Shown piece after piece: positions 1 to 7,224 of a stretch of 8,796 nt of DNA; within the stretch, counting starts at the first letter, position 1; each line of letters opens with the position of its first letter. Under the pieces are notes generated by a model that did not search any database, had not been told where the DNA came from, and saw nothing but the letters and a program-made list of their open reading frames with translations. The stretch is from Pseudomonadota bacterium (GTDB lineage: Bacteria; Pseudomonadota; Alphaproteobacteria; Rhizobiales; Xanthobacteraceae): the NCBI GenBank assembly GCA_021779635.1, contig JAJYAH010000249.1:1-8796 (forward strand), read 5' to 3'. Made by a program: the position numbers and the translations under genes.

Positions 1-1
1 C

Positions 2-3000
2 AGCCTCAGAGGCTGGACACCTCGGGATGTATCATTTCGCGTCGGCCGCCGTGTCACGCGCCGGCTGCTCGATCACGGGCGCTTCGCAGACATAGATGAA
101 TTCGGTCGCGCCGCCGTGAACAATCTCTGTTTGGTGCTGGCCATCGCTGTAGAACTCCGGAAACTTCGAAGAGCACCTCCTAATGAGGTGACGAACCGCG
201 CGCTCCGCCAGCTCATGGATGAGCGCATTAAACTTCCCAGCCGCGGTGGTTGGGATGACACGCAAGCATCACTTGACGCGATCACGGCAGCCCTGGAGGG
301 CGCGTTACGGAACGGCTTATGCTCATATGATCAGGCCATTATGCTGCTTTCTCGGTACTTGCCCACTGAACCTCCAAGAGGTTTGCCGTCGCGATACTCA
401 AACGCAAGATTCCCGTTACTAAGAGGGTATTGCTTGCGAGCTGCTCTGCTCGGGCAGGACATTACGCTGATTGATCTTGCGCACGCTGAACTAAAGACTG
501 AAATCGAAAAGAAGAACCAGAATTCAACGTCACGGGACCTTCAGGAATTCCAAGAAGACATTGGCGCGCTATTACCGTGGCATAAGCTCTGGGCTGCTGT
601 CCTGCTTGATCGCGTCAAGAGGGAAGCCATCGCAGGCGAAATAGAAAAGACCCGCGAGGCGTCGGCGAAAGCAGAGAGAATTCACTATCGGGATGAGTCC
701 CACACGTCGGATGAAATAGCGCTTCTATGGATGGATATCCTGCACCTGACCGATACGGCGGATGCCAACGCGTTGGCTGCTTTAAATGATTGGAAGGATA
801 AGCTCAAACGCCCACTGTTTACGCCTACACTCAACGAGCTCTGCCGCCTATGTGCGCAGAGGGACGATACGAAATTCGCTGCTCTCGCTTATGCTGCAGA
901 GTCGTTCGCTCTAACGAAGGACGAGCGTTCAAGCGCCGAGTCGAAATCAGAAGGCTACCTTGAAGTAGCTCGCGCGGTCCTGACCACGAGCAAAGCCGAC
1001 GCTAAAGCTTACTTCGACGAAGCCGTGGCGGTTGCAAGCAAGATCGGCGACGAAAACCTGGTGCGCTGGGATGCCATTCTCGATCTTGCAGATCGAGCTT
1101 CGCGGTTGGACCGGCCGGTTCCAGCGATTGCTTACCAATTCTCGCGCTGCGCGGAGTTAACATACGACTACGTCGATCGCGACAAACATTTCAACTGGGA
1201 AGATACTGTTGTAGCGCTCTGTGGGCTATGTCCGTCTTCGGCCGTAACCATTTTGAGCCGGTGGCGAGATCGAAAATTTGGCCGGCCCGGGCGCTTACTG
1301 CCCGTGGTCGTGAAAGACTTGATCGGACGCAACGTCATCGATCCGCGCGACACCCTGCCTTTGATCGGATTTCGTGCGGAATGGAACTACGGTGAATTGC
1401 TCGGCACCGTTTTGGCGAAATGCGAAAACCATTCTGAGAAGACCCTGATGAGCAGGGTTCTCTATCGCTATGCGCAACTCTCCGGCGTTGGATCCTCTTC
1501 CAGCCTGGAAAAGATTCGTGTGGTTACCGCCGAACATAAAGTGACATTGGATTGCCTGGAGCAGGCCATAGCCTTCTCCGCCCAGCAAGAAGAGGCGCGC
1601 AAGAGAGAAGCTGATCTCGATGAGATCATAGCGGCCTCGACCGAGGAACCGCCCGCACGGGATTGGAATGGAATCTTCGCGGCCAAGGACCTGACAACGG
1701 CTGACGGTATCGCGCAGGCCTACGTGGCATTCAGGCGCACCGATACGCCTTGGGATCACAAGGCGTTCTTTGCGGAGGCCATGCGGCGAGTGCCGGTAGG
1801 ATCAGAACCCGGCTTTGTCGAAGCTATCGCCGCAACACCGGAATTTGGCCTCTACAGCCTTCGGGATTTTCTGGGACAGATACCGGAGAATTGGAAGGCC
1901 CGTCCGGCCATAACTCGTTCTCTGGCAAACACGGTGAAAGTGCTTTGCCGCCGTTACTGCATGGCCGTGAAGAAAAGCCGCTACTACGAGGTGTTTCCAT
2001 TTGATCTGGTATCCAGCCAAGCCGGCTTGGACGAAGCGAATATTGCTGACGTAGTCCTGTCCGCAATCGGTGAAACACCTGATCACATCGAAACCGCCCG
2101 TCTGTTTTCGCTGGTGGGGCTCATCGCGACCAAATTGTCGCCGGATGAAGCATTGGAGGTTCTGACTTTTGGCCTCGATCTATTCAACACTGTTTTGGAG
2201 GACAAGGATGGTGACGGACCTTGGCGAACAGAACTTTCACCGCCGAATGACGTTCGGAAATCAATAGCAGGCTATATTTGGGGAGCCCTGGCAGCGCCCG
2301 CAGCCGTTCTAAGATGGGAGGGTGCTCATGCAGTCCTCGAAGTCTGCTGCTTGGGGCGAAGTGATGTTCTTGCACATCTGATAAAGATAGCTGCGACAAA
2401 AGAAAGTGGTCCCTTCGCAGATGCAAGGTTGCACTTCTATAGTCTTCATGCGCTTCAATGGCTGCTAATTGGATTGGCTCGTGCAGCACTGGACGCTCCC
2501 AACACGATCGCACCGCACGCCCAACAGCTTGTTGAGTGGGCATTGAATGACCGGCCCCACGTGGTCATTCGGGGATTTGCCGCGCGCTGCGCTCTTCAAC
2601 TCATCGCGAGCGACAATTTAAAGGATGAGGGTGGGCTTTCGGATCGTCTAAGGGATGTAAATAGATCGCCTCTGGCGGTTGTCGAGTCGAAAACCTATGA
2701 ACGCAACAATACGCGCAGACAAGAGACGACCGAACTTACCGGCGACGATCGATATTATTTCGGCCTAGATATCGGACCCTATTGGTATGATCCACTCGGC
2801 CGCGTGTTTGCGTTGTCACAAAGCGCGATCGAGGCCGAAGCATTGCAGGTCATCAGAAACGATCTAGCTTTTACAGCGACCGGGCGATGGGATGAGGATG
2901 AGCGCGCCCGGCGCAAGCTTTATGAAGAACGACACACTTACCATTCACACGGCTCCCACCCCAGGACCGACACCGTTCATTTCTATCACGCCTATCATGC

Positions 3001-3883
3001 GTTGATGATCGTTGCAGGGCGACTATTGGCAAGCACACCGACGCATCGCAATCCGGAGTACGGTGAAAATGATGAGTTGCGTGAGTGGCTTTCGCGGCAC
3101 GACCTAACGCGTACCGATGGCCGCTGGCTTTGGGATCGGCGCGATCCTGAACCCTTTGACAGAGGTGAATGGCGGGACCGAGGCAAGGAACATCCTGACC
3201 GCCTCGCTGTAACCGATAGCGACTTCGAGAAAGCCCTGCGTACCGGCGATGTGCTAAATCTCAGGGGTCATTGGACAGAAGCGGATGACCGAAGAGAACA
3301 GTCGACGCACATCTGCAGTGCGTTAGTTGTGTCGGATAAATCCGAGGCGCTGCTACGCGCGCTGACTACGTCAAAGGACGTGCACCACTATCTAATTCCC
3401 GACGCAGACAACGAAATGGAAATCGACGCACCGGGATTCGAGCTAAGGGGTTGGGTCGTCAGTGACACCTATGGAGCAAGGCTTGACGAACGGGACTTCT
3501 GGGCTGGCGGGGTTTCTTTTCCTCCACCGAGACCTGCCCCGTTCGTCATCGAACTGATGGAGCTGACGACAGACGCTGATCTGCGCTTCTGGAAGGACAA
3601 AAGTGGCGCCCAGGTCATCGAAACTGAAGTTTGGGGTCACTTCGATGAAGCGAAAGAACATGAGCGCAGCAACCCTAATCAGGGTAGTCGCCTCAAGGCG
3701 ACCATGCCATTTATTACAAATATGTTGGCGAAACTAAATCGCGACCTCATTATCGAAGTCCAAATCGGGCGGAGGCGTCGCTACCAGCCTTATGAAAGAA
3801 GTCTTGACGACGATGATGAACGGGTAGCAACACAGGCCAAACTCTATCTACTCAATCGCGATGGAAAAATCAGCACAATCTGA
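2..3883 (+). CDS. Large helical defence-type protein, 5' end cut by window (STAND/AVAST-like C-terminal part)
   Basis: The reading frame has no stop back to the left edge. The first possible start inside it is a GTG at 116 without a Shine-Dalgarno sequence, and the codons before it (2-115) look like normal coding sequence, so the gene most likely begins outside the window; 1255 residues follow the GTG. No Walker, nuclease, TIR or SIR2 motif is visible. Most of the protein looks like a helical-repeat solenoid. Features near the C-terminus (numbered from the GTG) are a His-rich stretch at 940-961 (HSHGSHPR, then HFYHAYHA), a Trp/Arg-rich segment with RWLWDRRDP, and a terminal EVQIGRRRRY at 1214-1223 followed by an acidic run. 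From memory, these motifs occur in very large proteins annotated 'ATP-binding' and found in defence islands. The overlapping downstream gene suggests a two-gene system. The assignment to STAND/AVAST-like sensors is an inference; the coding call is firm. Confidence 0.85.
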   Translation, partial: SLRGWTPRDVSFRVGRRVTRRLLDHGRFADIDEFGRAAVNNLCLVLAIAVELRKLRRAPPNEVTNRALRQLMDERIKLPSRGGWDDTQASLDAITAALEGALRNGLCSYDQAIMLLSRYLPTEPPRGLPSRYSNARFPLLRGYCLRAALLGQDITLIDLAHAELKTEIEKKNQNSTSRDLQEFQEDIGALLPWHKLWAAVLLDRVKREAIAGEIEKTREASAKAERIHYRDESHTSDEIALLWMDILHLTDTADANALAALNDWKDKLKRPLFTPTLNELCRLCAQRDDTKFAALAYAAESFALTKDERSSAESKSEGYLEVARAVLTTSKADAKAYFDEAVAVASKIGDENLVRWDAILDLADRASRLDRPVPAIAYQFSRCAELTYDYVDRDKHFNWEDTVVALCGLCPSSAVTILSRWRDRKFGRPGRLLPVVVKDLIGRNVIDPRDTLPLIGFRAEWNYGELLGTVLAKCENHSEKTLMSRVLYRYAQLSGVGSSSSLEKIRVVTAEHKVTLDCLEQAIAFSAQQEEARKREADLDEIIAASTEEPPARDWNGIFAAKDLTTADGIAQAYVAFRRTDTPWDHKAFFAEAMRRVPVGSEPGFVEAIAATPEFGLYSLRDFLGQIPENWKARPAITRSLANTVKVLCRRYCMAVKKSRYYEVFPFDLVSSQAGLDEANIADVVLSAIGETPDHIETARLFSLVGLIATKLSPDEALEVLTFGLDLFNTVLEDKDGDGPWRTELSPPNDVRKSIAGYIWGALAAPAAVLRWEGAHAVLEVCCLGRSDVLAHLIKIAATKESGPFADARLHFYSLHALQWLLIGLARAALDAPNTIAPHAQQLVEWALNDRPHVVIRGFAARCALQLIASDNLKDEGGLSDRLRDVNRSPLAVVESKTYERNNTRRQETTELTGDDRYYFGLDIGPYWYDPLGRVFALSQSAIEAEALQVIRNDLAFTATGRWDEDERARRKLYEERHTYHSHGSHPRTDTVHFYHAYHALMIVAGRLLASTPTHRNPEYGENDELREWLSRHDLTRTDGRWLWDRRDPEPFDRGEWRDRGKEHPDRLAVTDSDFEKALRTGDVLNLRGHWTEADDRREQSTHICSALVVSDKSEALLRALTTSKDVHHYLIPDADNEMEIDAPGFELRGWVVSDTYGARLDERDFWAGGVSFPPPRPAPFVIELMELTTDADLRFWKDKSGAQVIETEVWGHFDEAKEHERSNPNQGSRLKATMPFITNMLAKLNRDLIIEVQIGRRRRYQPYERSLDDDDERVATQAKLYLLNRDGKISTI

Positions 3884-4616
3884 AAAGGTGTTGGATCTCG
3901 GCCGCAAGCTCGTTGACGAGCTGGGTCTGGTCGACTCCAACGATACGCTTGGCCGATGGATGGCCCATCACGTCGCCGACCTAATACTCAAAGCTGAGAA
4001 CGCCACAGGAAGCGACAAGGTCACGGCTGAGACAGAAGCTTTCGATGCAATCTTAGCCTTGTGGAAGCACCGTTCAGAATTTCCACACGGTAAGCGACCA
4101 TACGAAGAATTAGAGCCGGTCATGCGAACCGTAGCAAGCCTTGATCCGGAGGACGATACACCGCGCTACTACCGCATGATTCGCCCCCCGAAGGATGAAG
4201 CGGCGGAAACATCCGACCAGGAAAAATGGCTTCGTTTAGCTGAAGGCATGGATTACATGGCGAAGGAGCTAATTGGATTTTGCCTTGCAGAGGCCGCCGC
4301 AACTGCACTCGACAGATCGAAGGAATGGATGAAGCGTGCCGACGGAATCGGCGACGAAGGTTCGTACGAAATCACCATACGTTTTTTATCGAGAATTGAG
4401 GAGTCGAATAAGCCCCCTGATCCCCACGCTGAGCAGCGAAAAATGCTCGCTGACAGAATCAAGCGGATGCAGGCATTCATGGGGCTTGCAGAGTCTGTCG
4501 TAACGACACTTGCAAAACGTCTCGAAGAACTTCCGGCAGTGGAACATCCTGCGGGTCCGGAAGGGACTGCTTTGTCTGCGCCTCCGATGTTCCCCGACCC
4601 ATTCGAGGACGACTAG
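3861..4616 (+). CDS. Small partner protein of the upstream large gene, function unknown
   Basis: A 251-residue cytosolic-looking protein whose ATG lies inside the last 23 bp of the preceding gene, in another frame, so translation is probably coupled. No signal peptide, membrane helix or enzymatic motif is visible. The N-terminal half contains DTLGRWMAHHVAD (28-40) and reads as an all-helical bundle. The segment around 185-225 (EQRKMLADRIKRMQAF and onward) is a long charged helix that could form a coiled coil. The C-terminus is rich in Pro and Asp and ends in PMFPDPFEDD, probably a disordered acidic tail. I do not recognise a named family. From context I infer an obligate partner or regulator of the large helical protein. 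The stop is TAG at 4614-4616, and the same frame stays open for 58 more codons after it. Confidence 0.85.
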   Translation: MEKSAQSEKVLDLGRKLVDELGLVDSNDTLGRWMAHHVADLILKAENATGSDKVTAETEAFDAILALWKHRSEFPHGKRPYEELEPVMRTVASLDPEDDTPRYYRMIRPPKDEAAETSDQEKWLRLAEGMDYMAKELIGFCLAEAAATALDRSKEWMKRADGIGDEGSYEITIRFLSRIEESNKPPDPHAEQRKMLADRIKRMQAFMGLAESVVTTLAKRLEELPAVEHPAGPEGTALSAPPMFPDPFEDD

Positions 4617-4793
4617 CTTGTAAGTCGGGACCGGTACAAAGTCGCCAGCGAACTATTGGAGACCTTCAAGATAACGCGCGATACGGCAGTGCGTCAGTTT
4701 GGAATTTCACTGCTTGTCATGTTCATCAGCATCCTCGTCGATCATCTCGCGCGACAACTCGATGCGCTTGGCAATCCAGTTCCCCACCAATAA
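4617..4793 (+). other. Open frame after the TAG stop, possible gene remnant
   Basis: After the TAG of the 251-residue gene, the same frame runs on for 58 codons to TAA at 4791. The first part, before it meets the oppositely coded membrane protein at 4707, reads like real protein (RDRYKVASELLETFKITRD) and has ordinary codon choice. There is no ATG until 4716 and no ribosome binding site. It could be the debris of a deleted gene, an eroded end of the upstream gene, or chance. The 90 bp between the two convergent genes contains no convincing hairpin-plus-T-run terminator; only a 5-bp TTGTA/TACAA inverted repeat is visible near 4619-4638. Confidence 0.2.
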
Positions 4794-5132
4794 CGCTAGA
4801 ATCCCGGTCGGCAGAAGTGTTGAAATCGGCAACTCTTTCGGGCGATCATCTTTTGGGAAACCGAACCAGATTGTCGCTGCCCCAAACAACGAATTGATGC
4901 CTATCATCAGCAGAACAAAGACTGCGATCCATCCGACCCCACGCACTGCGCGTGCCAGCCAGGAATCCCCGCGGATCCAAGGTTCTTGTTCGGCGGTGAA
5001 TTGGTGAACCACGCGATATTCGTGGATATGATGTTGAGGCGCCCGCGCCTTCCACAGCGTGACAATTGCGGCGAGCACTGTGCCGCCAACGCCTATTACG
5101 GCTCCAACTATCGTGGCCGTCGCCTGATCCAC
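4707..5132 (-). CDS. Three-helix membrane protein, unknown family
   Basis: A 141-residue protein starting at GTG 5132-5130. The start is supported by AAGGA six bases upstream and by a membrane helix that begins at once. Predicted helices are about 5-27 (Gly/Ala/Val-rich, ending in LWKARA), 66-91 (GWIAVFVLLMIGINSLFGA) and 103-121 (ending in GNWIAKR). A 40-residue polar segment with several His residues (HHIHEYRVVHQF) lies between helices 1 and 2, and the tail is acidic (DEDADEHDKQ). Three helices put the two termini on opposite sides of the membrane. No catalytic motif is seen and I do not recognise the family. It is convergent with the two genes to its left and stands alone. Its place in a defence island allows an accessory or membrane-effector role, but nothing in the sequence demonstrates one. 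Confidence 0.7.
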   Translation of the reverse strand: MDQATATIVGAVIGVGGTVLAAIVTLWKARAPQHHIHEYRVVHQFTAEQEPWIRGDSWLARAVRGVGWIAVFVLLMIGINSLFGAATIWFGFPKDDRPKELPISTLLPTGILALLVGNWIAKRIELSREMIDEDADEHDKQ

Positions 5133-5163
5133 AAACTATCCTTGGATTTTGAATCGACCGCGC

Positions 5164-5191
5164 ACTATATGCCGAAGGACGCGCAGCGCAA
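5164..5191 (-). promoter_or_regulatory. Candidate promoter of the membrane-protein gene
   Basis: Read on the - strand, TTGCGC (5191-5186) and TATAGT (5169-5164) are separated by 16 bp, giving a 4/6 match to the -35 consensus and 5/6 to the -10 consensus. The -10 lies about 31 bp upstream of the GTG start at 5132, leaving room for a short leader with the AAGGA site. Supported by pattern only. Confidence 0.35.
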
Positions 5192-5306
5192 GGCAGAGAA
5201 TGGAATGTTGACAGGGTGAGATCATCCGGTCCGCGTCAGCCGACACGCAGCTGCGGAATTCGATCTGCGCTGCGATCTCAAACGCGCCCAATCTTTTTTG
5301 GGGAAT

Positions 5307-5341
5307 TGGTTGCGGGAGGGCGCAACACCCGATCGCTGCGA
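5307..5341 (+). repeat. 35-bp dispersed repeat, copy 1
   Basis: Matches 5406-5440 at 29 of 35 positions. It contains a 6-bp inverted repeat GTTGCG (5309-5314) / CGCAAC (5321-5326) with a 6-base loop, followed by ACCCGAT and ending TGCGA. The differences between copies cluster in the loop and in three adjacent bases near the end. Such conserved-stem copies suggest a dispersed palindromic element rather than coding repeats. Confidence 0.6.
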
Positions 5342-5360
5342 AACGCGGGCCAAAACGCGA

Positions 5361-5384
5361 ACGGCGTCCCTTCCGGGACGCCGT
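5361..5384. repeat. Perfect 10-bp hairpin between the repeat copies
   Basis: ACGGCGTCCC (5361-5370), loop TTCC, GGGACGCCGT (5375-5384), with no mismatch. If transcribed from the - strand the loop is GGAA, which fits the stable GNRA tetraloop class. On that strand a GTTTTGG follows a few bases after the stem, a weak T-run, so a - strand terminator is possible but poor. Confidence 0.6.
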
Positions 5385-5392
5385 CGCAAGTA

Positions 5393-5440
5393 TCGCAAGA
5401 ATCAGTGGTTGCGGGGGCACGCAACACCCGATTCTTGCGA
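5393..5440. repeat. Long two-part hairpin containing 35-bp repeat copy 2
   Basis: TCGCAAGAATC (5393-5403) is the exact reverse complement of GATTCTTGCGA (5430-5440). Nested inside is a 6-bp stem GTTGCG (5408-5413) / CGCAAC (5420-5425) with loop GGGGCA. The second repeat copy (5406-5440) makes up the inner stem and the right outer arm. The whole 48-base unit would fold into a strong cruciform in DNA or a stem-loop in RNA. Copy 1 lacks an equivalent left outer arm. Confidence 0.6.
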
Positions 5441-5540
5441 TTGGTCGAACGTGAAATCCCCAGGCTCGCGGCATAGTATATAAAGTATCGATGGACGGGC
5501 GGCGAGCCAGATTCACCCGGCCGCCGTGGTCATAGCACTA

Positions 5541-6032
5541 CTACCGAGCAAAGCGTGCCAATCGACGGCGAATCTCGTGACCCGGCAGTCGGCATCGAGG
5601 ATGCGCAAAGAGAGTGCTTAGCCCCTCGTGCAATCTGTCTAGGGCCACATGGTTGCCATCGGCGAACTGGTCGAACAACCAAAGCACGCCATGCATCTCG
5701 ATCTGCTCCTCCAGTGCGAGTTCCCGCAATCCTCCGTCGCCAGTGAGTAGTGTCCATTGGCGGGATTCAGCAATGGCGAAGGCGAACGTGTCTGGGATCG
5801 AAAGTCTTGCGTTTTGGCGTCGAACGGTGGTCGCTCGGGTAAGCTCCGCCGGTGTCAGGATCTCGACCCGGAGTCCCAGCGCCGTTAGTTGCTCGCCGAG
5901 AGGGCCGGTGAGTTCTCGGGCATAGAGGAGGTCCGGAACCACAAACTCAAACGGCAGCAAAAACATCTCTTCGAGGAGCCGACTTCGCTCCAGATCAATT
6001 AGCACGGATGTGTCGGAGACGAGGATGGGCAC
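5541..6032 (-). CDS. PIN-domain ribonuclease-like protein (toxin-type)
   Basis: A 163-residue protein with the PIN-fold signature: SDTSVLIDL at the N-terminus with Asp7, ARELTGP with Glu40, IPDTFAFAIA with Asp81, and TGDGGLREL with Asp99. These are the acidic residues that bind Mg2+/Mn2+ in PIN nucleases, which act mainly as toxins cutting tRNA, rRNA or mRNA. The catalytic set looks complete, so it is probably active. The length is typical for the family; the part after about 125 is a basic tail (RRRLARFAR). It starts at GTG 6032-6030, only 4 bp after the stop of the HTH/protease gene, with a weak ribosome binding site, so translational coupling is likely. The gene order, antitoxin-like regulator first and nuclease second, suggests a toxin-antitoxin operon. 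The target RNA cannot be read from the sequence. Confidence 0.85.
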   Translation of the reverse strand: MPILVSDTSVLIDLERSRLLEEMFLLPFEFVVPDLLYARELTGPLGEQLTALGLRVEILTPAELTRATTVRRQNARLSIPDTFAFAIAESRQWTLLTGDGGLRELALEEQIEMHGVLWLFDQFADGNHVALDRLHEGLSTLFAHPRCRLPGHEIRRRLARFAR

Positions 6033-6036
6033 GATA

Positions 6037-7101
6037 TCAAGCCGCCACCTGATCCAACCGGGCGTCTAATTCTCGCAAAGAGATTCCGAGCAATTCGGCA
6101 GCGCGCGACTCGCCGATGACGCGCTCAGCGAGCGCCCGGTAGCAAAGCCGCTCGAAGCGTTTCGGCTCTTCGAGCTCGGGTAGCATCGTTTCAGGCTCCT
6201 CGAATGGCGCCTTTCTCCACCCGCGCTCCGTAAAGACCTTGAACAGACGAGCAAAGGCGGCCTGATTGATAATGCCAAGATCCTTGCAGCGATACGTCAG
6301 AGCTTGAATGCTCACACCAAAGCGCTTTTTCAAAACGACGAGTTCACCGATGCTGATCGATGAGCGATTGGCGCCGATTTCCGCTCGCAGAACATCCGCC
6401 GGCATCAAGAAGGCGCCGGCGAAACGATGCGCGGCCTTCTCCCCGTCGACGCCGCCAGATGGCGCGATCACCATATGGCCGAGCTCATGGGCAAGGTTGA
6501 AACGCTTCCGCTCAGACCACGTGCTACGCTTGATGACAATGACGCGTGCGGCATTGCGGTCCTTGCGTCGCACCTTTGCGGCAAGCCCATCAATATCGTC
6601 GAGATCAAGCGACAGGATCTTAATACCGCGCTCCTCCAACAATTCGGCAAGCTGCGGAATGGGGTCGTTGCCGAGCCCCCAATCGTCCCTAACCGACCGG
6701 GCCGCATCCTCGGCATCGCGCATGTCAGCGACCGGGTGGGGAGCGCTTCGTGGCTGCTCCCAGTCGACGCTACGCATTTGCAGTAGGTCTTCAACCGTCA
6801 GATAGCGTTCAAGCATGTGAATCGCTCGGGCCTCCAGCGCGGCCTCCTCGCGGGACGACGTGCCTGCTCTCTTGCGGAAGTCCACCCCTTCTAGGGCAAG
6901 CTCGTCTTCGACGAGGAGATATTCCTCCGTGACATTGAGGGCAGCCGCCAGCGCCATCAGGACGCGCGAACTCGGCATGTCCTCATCTCTCTCATATTTT
7001 CCAATGGCTTGGGCCGAGACGATGCCGCCCATGACGTCGGCAAGCGCACGCAGCGACAGGCCCGACGCCGACCGGGCTACTTTAAGCTTGCTTCCGATCA
7101 T
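6037..7101 (-). CDS. XRE-family HTH fused to ImmA/IrrE metallopeptidase
   Basis: A 354-residue protein with three recognisable parts. Residues 4-62 form a Cro/C1-type helix-turn-helix (SLRALADVMGG, then AQAIGKYERDEDMPS). Residues about 145-270 are an ImmA/IrrE (COG2856) zinc peptidase with HELGH at 205-209, a likely third ligand Glu221 in GEKAAHRFAGAFLMP, and the usual FNLAHELGH context. Residues about 316-352 (RALAERVIG, then ESRAAELLGISLRELDARL) resemble the small helical segment of UPF0175-type antitoxins, which pair with PIN toxins. The ATG at 7101 has AAGGAGG five bases upstream. ImmA/IrrE proteases cut HTH repressors; when fused they may cut themselves or respond to a signal. The gene is co-transcribed with the PIN nuclease, divergent from CBASS, and its promoter overlaps two operator-like sites, pointing to autorepression. 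The fold assignments are firm; the signal and target are unknown. Confidence 0.9.
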   Translation of the reverse strand: MIGSKLKVARSASGLSLRALADVMGGIVSAQAIGKYERDEDMPSSRVLMALAAALNVTEEYLLVEDELALEGVDFRKRAGTSSREEAALEARAIHMLERYLTVEDLLQMRSVDWEQPRSAPHPVADMRDAEDAARSVRDDWGLGNDPIPQLAELLEERGIKILSLDLDDIDGLAAKVRRKDRNAARVIVIKRSTWSERKRFNLAHELGHMVIAPSGGVDGEKAAHRFAGAFLMPADVLRAEIGANRSSISIGELVVLKKRFGVSIQALTYRCKDLGIINQAAFARLFKVFTERGWRKAPFEEPETMLPELEEPKRFERLCYRALAERVIGESRAAELLGISLRELDARLDQVAA

Positions 7102-7121
7102 GGTGGCCTCCTTGCGATCTT

Positions 7122-7132
7122 CGGTTTACAAG
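7122..7132 (-). promoter_or_regulatory. Operator-like site, copy 1
   Basis: Reads CTTGTAAACCG on the - strand, with core TTGTAAAC at 7131-7124. It is inverted relative to copy 2, with 21 bp between the two cores. It covers the predicted transcription start of the HTH-protease gene. Confidence 0.5.
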
Positions 7133-7159
7133 AATAGAATATAGAGTGCGTTTTGTAAA
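7131..7159 (-). promoter_or_regulatory. Promoter of the HTH-protease/PIN operon
   Basis: On the - strand, TTTACA (7159-7154) and TATTCT (7136-7131) are separated by exactly 17 bp, a good sigma-70 type arrangement. The expected start point is near 7124. The -35 lies inside operator copy 2 and the start point inside operator copy 1, so a protein bound at both sites would block this promoter. The AAGGAGG ribosome binding site follows at 7113-7107. Confidence 0.6.
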
Positions 7160-7162
7160 CTG
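7152..7162 (+). promoter_or_regulatory. Operator-like site, copy 2
   Basis: Reads TTTGTAAACTG, with core TTGTAAAC at 7153-7160, and overlaps the -35 hexamer of the - strand promoter. The TTT/AAA arms give each site weak internal symmetry, as is common for XRE operators. Confidence 0.5.
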
Positions 7163-7224
7163 AAACCCCTTGAAAACGGTTAAATCGCTTCCCACATGAG
7201 CACCTAGCGAAGAAATTTTCTGGC

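Larger units (their letters stand above)
5133..5540. other. Gene-free interval with repeats and hairpins
   Basis: This 408-bp stretch has open frames on both strands, including 126 codons on the - strand at 5136-5516. None has a ribosome binding site or a protein-like composition, and their apparent repeats simply translate the DNA repeat pair at 5307-5341 and 5406-5440. It contains the candidate promoter at 5164-5191, three strong inverted repeats between 5309 and 5440, and an AT-rich TAGTATATAAAG patch at 5474-5485 flanked by GGCTCGC (5463-5469) and GCGAGCC (5502-5508). I see no clear terminator for the PIN gene that ends at 5541. Confidence 0.6.

Noticed and set aside
116..118. GTG as the true start of the large left-hand gene
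   Set aside because: No ribosome binding site, and the frame stays open and coding-like to the left edge, so it is probably an internal valine.
4617..4706. Terminator between the convergent genes
   Set aside because: Only a 5-bp inverted repeat and no T-run on either strand.
5307..5440. Possible CRISPR array from the repeated 35-bp unit
   Set aside because: Only two imperfect copies, the spacing is filled by another hairpin, and there are no cas genes.
5136..5516. 126-codon open frame on the - strand in the gap between the membrane protein and PIN genes
   Set aside because: No ribosome binding site, low-complexity composition rich in Arg, Pro and Cys, and its internal repeats are explained by the DNA repeat pair.
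6308..6805. 165-codon + strand frame opposite the HTH-protease gene
   Set aside because: Ser/Arg-rich shadow; the - strand holds the clear HELGH peptidase.
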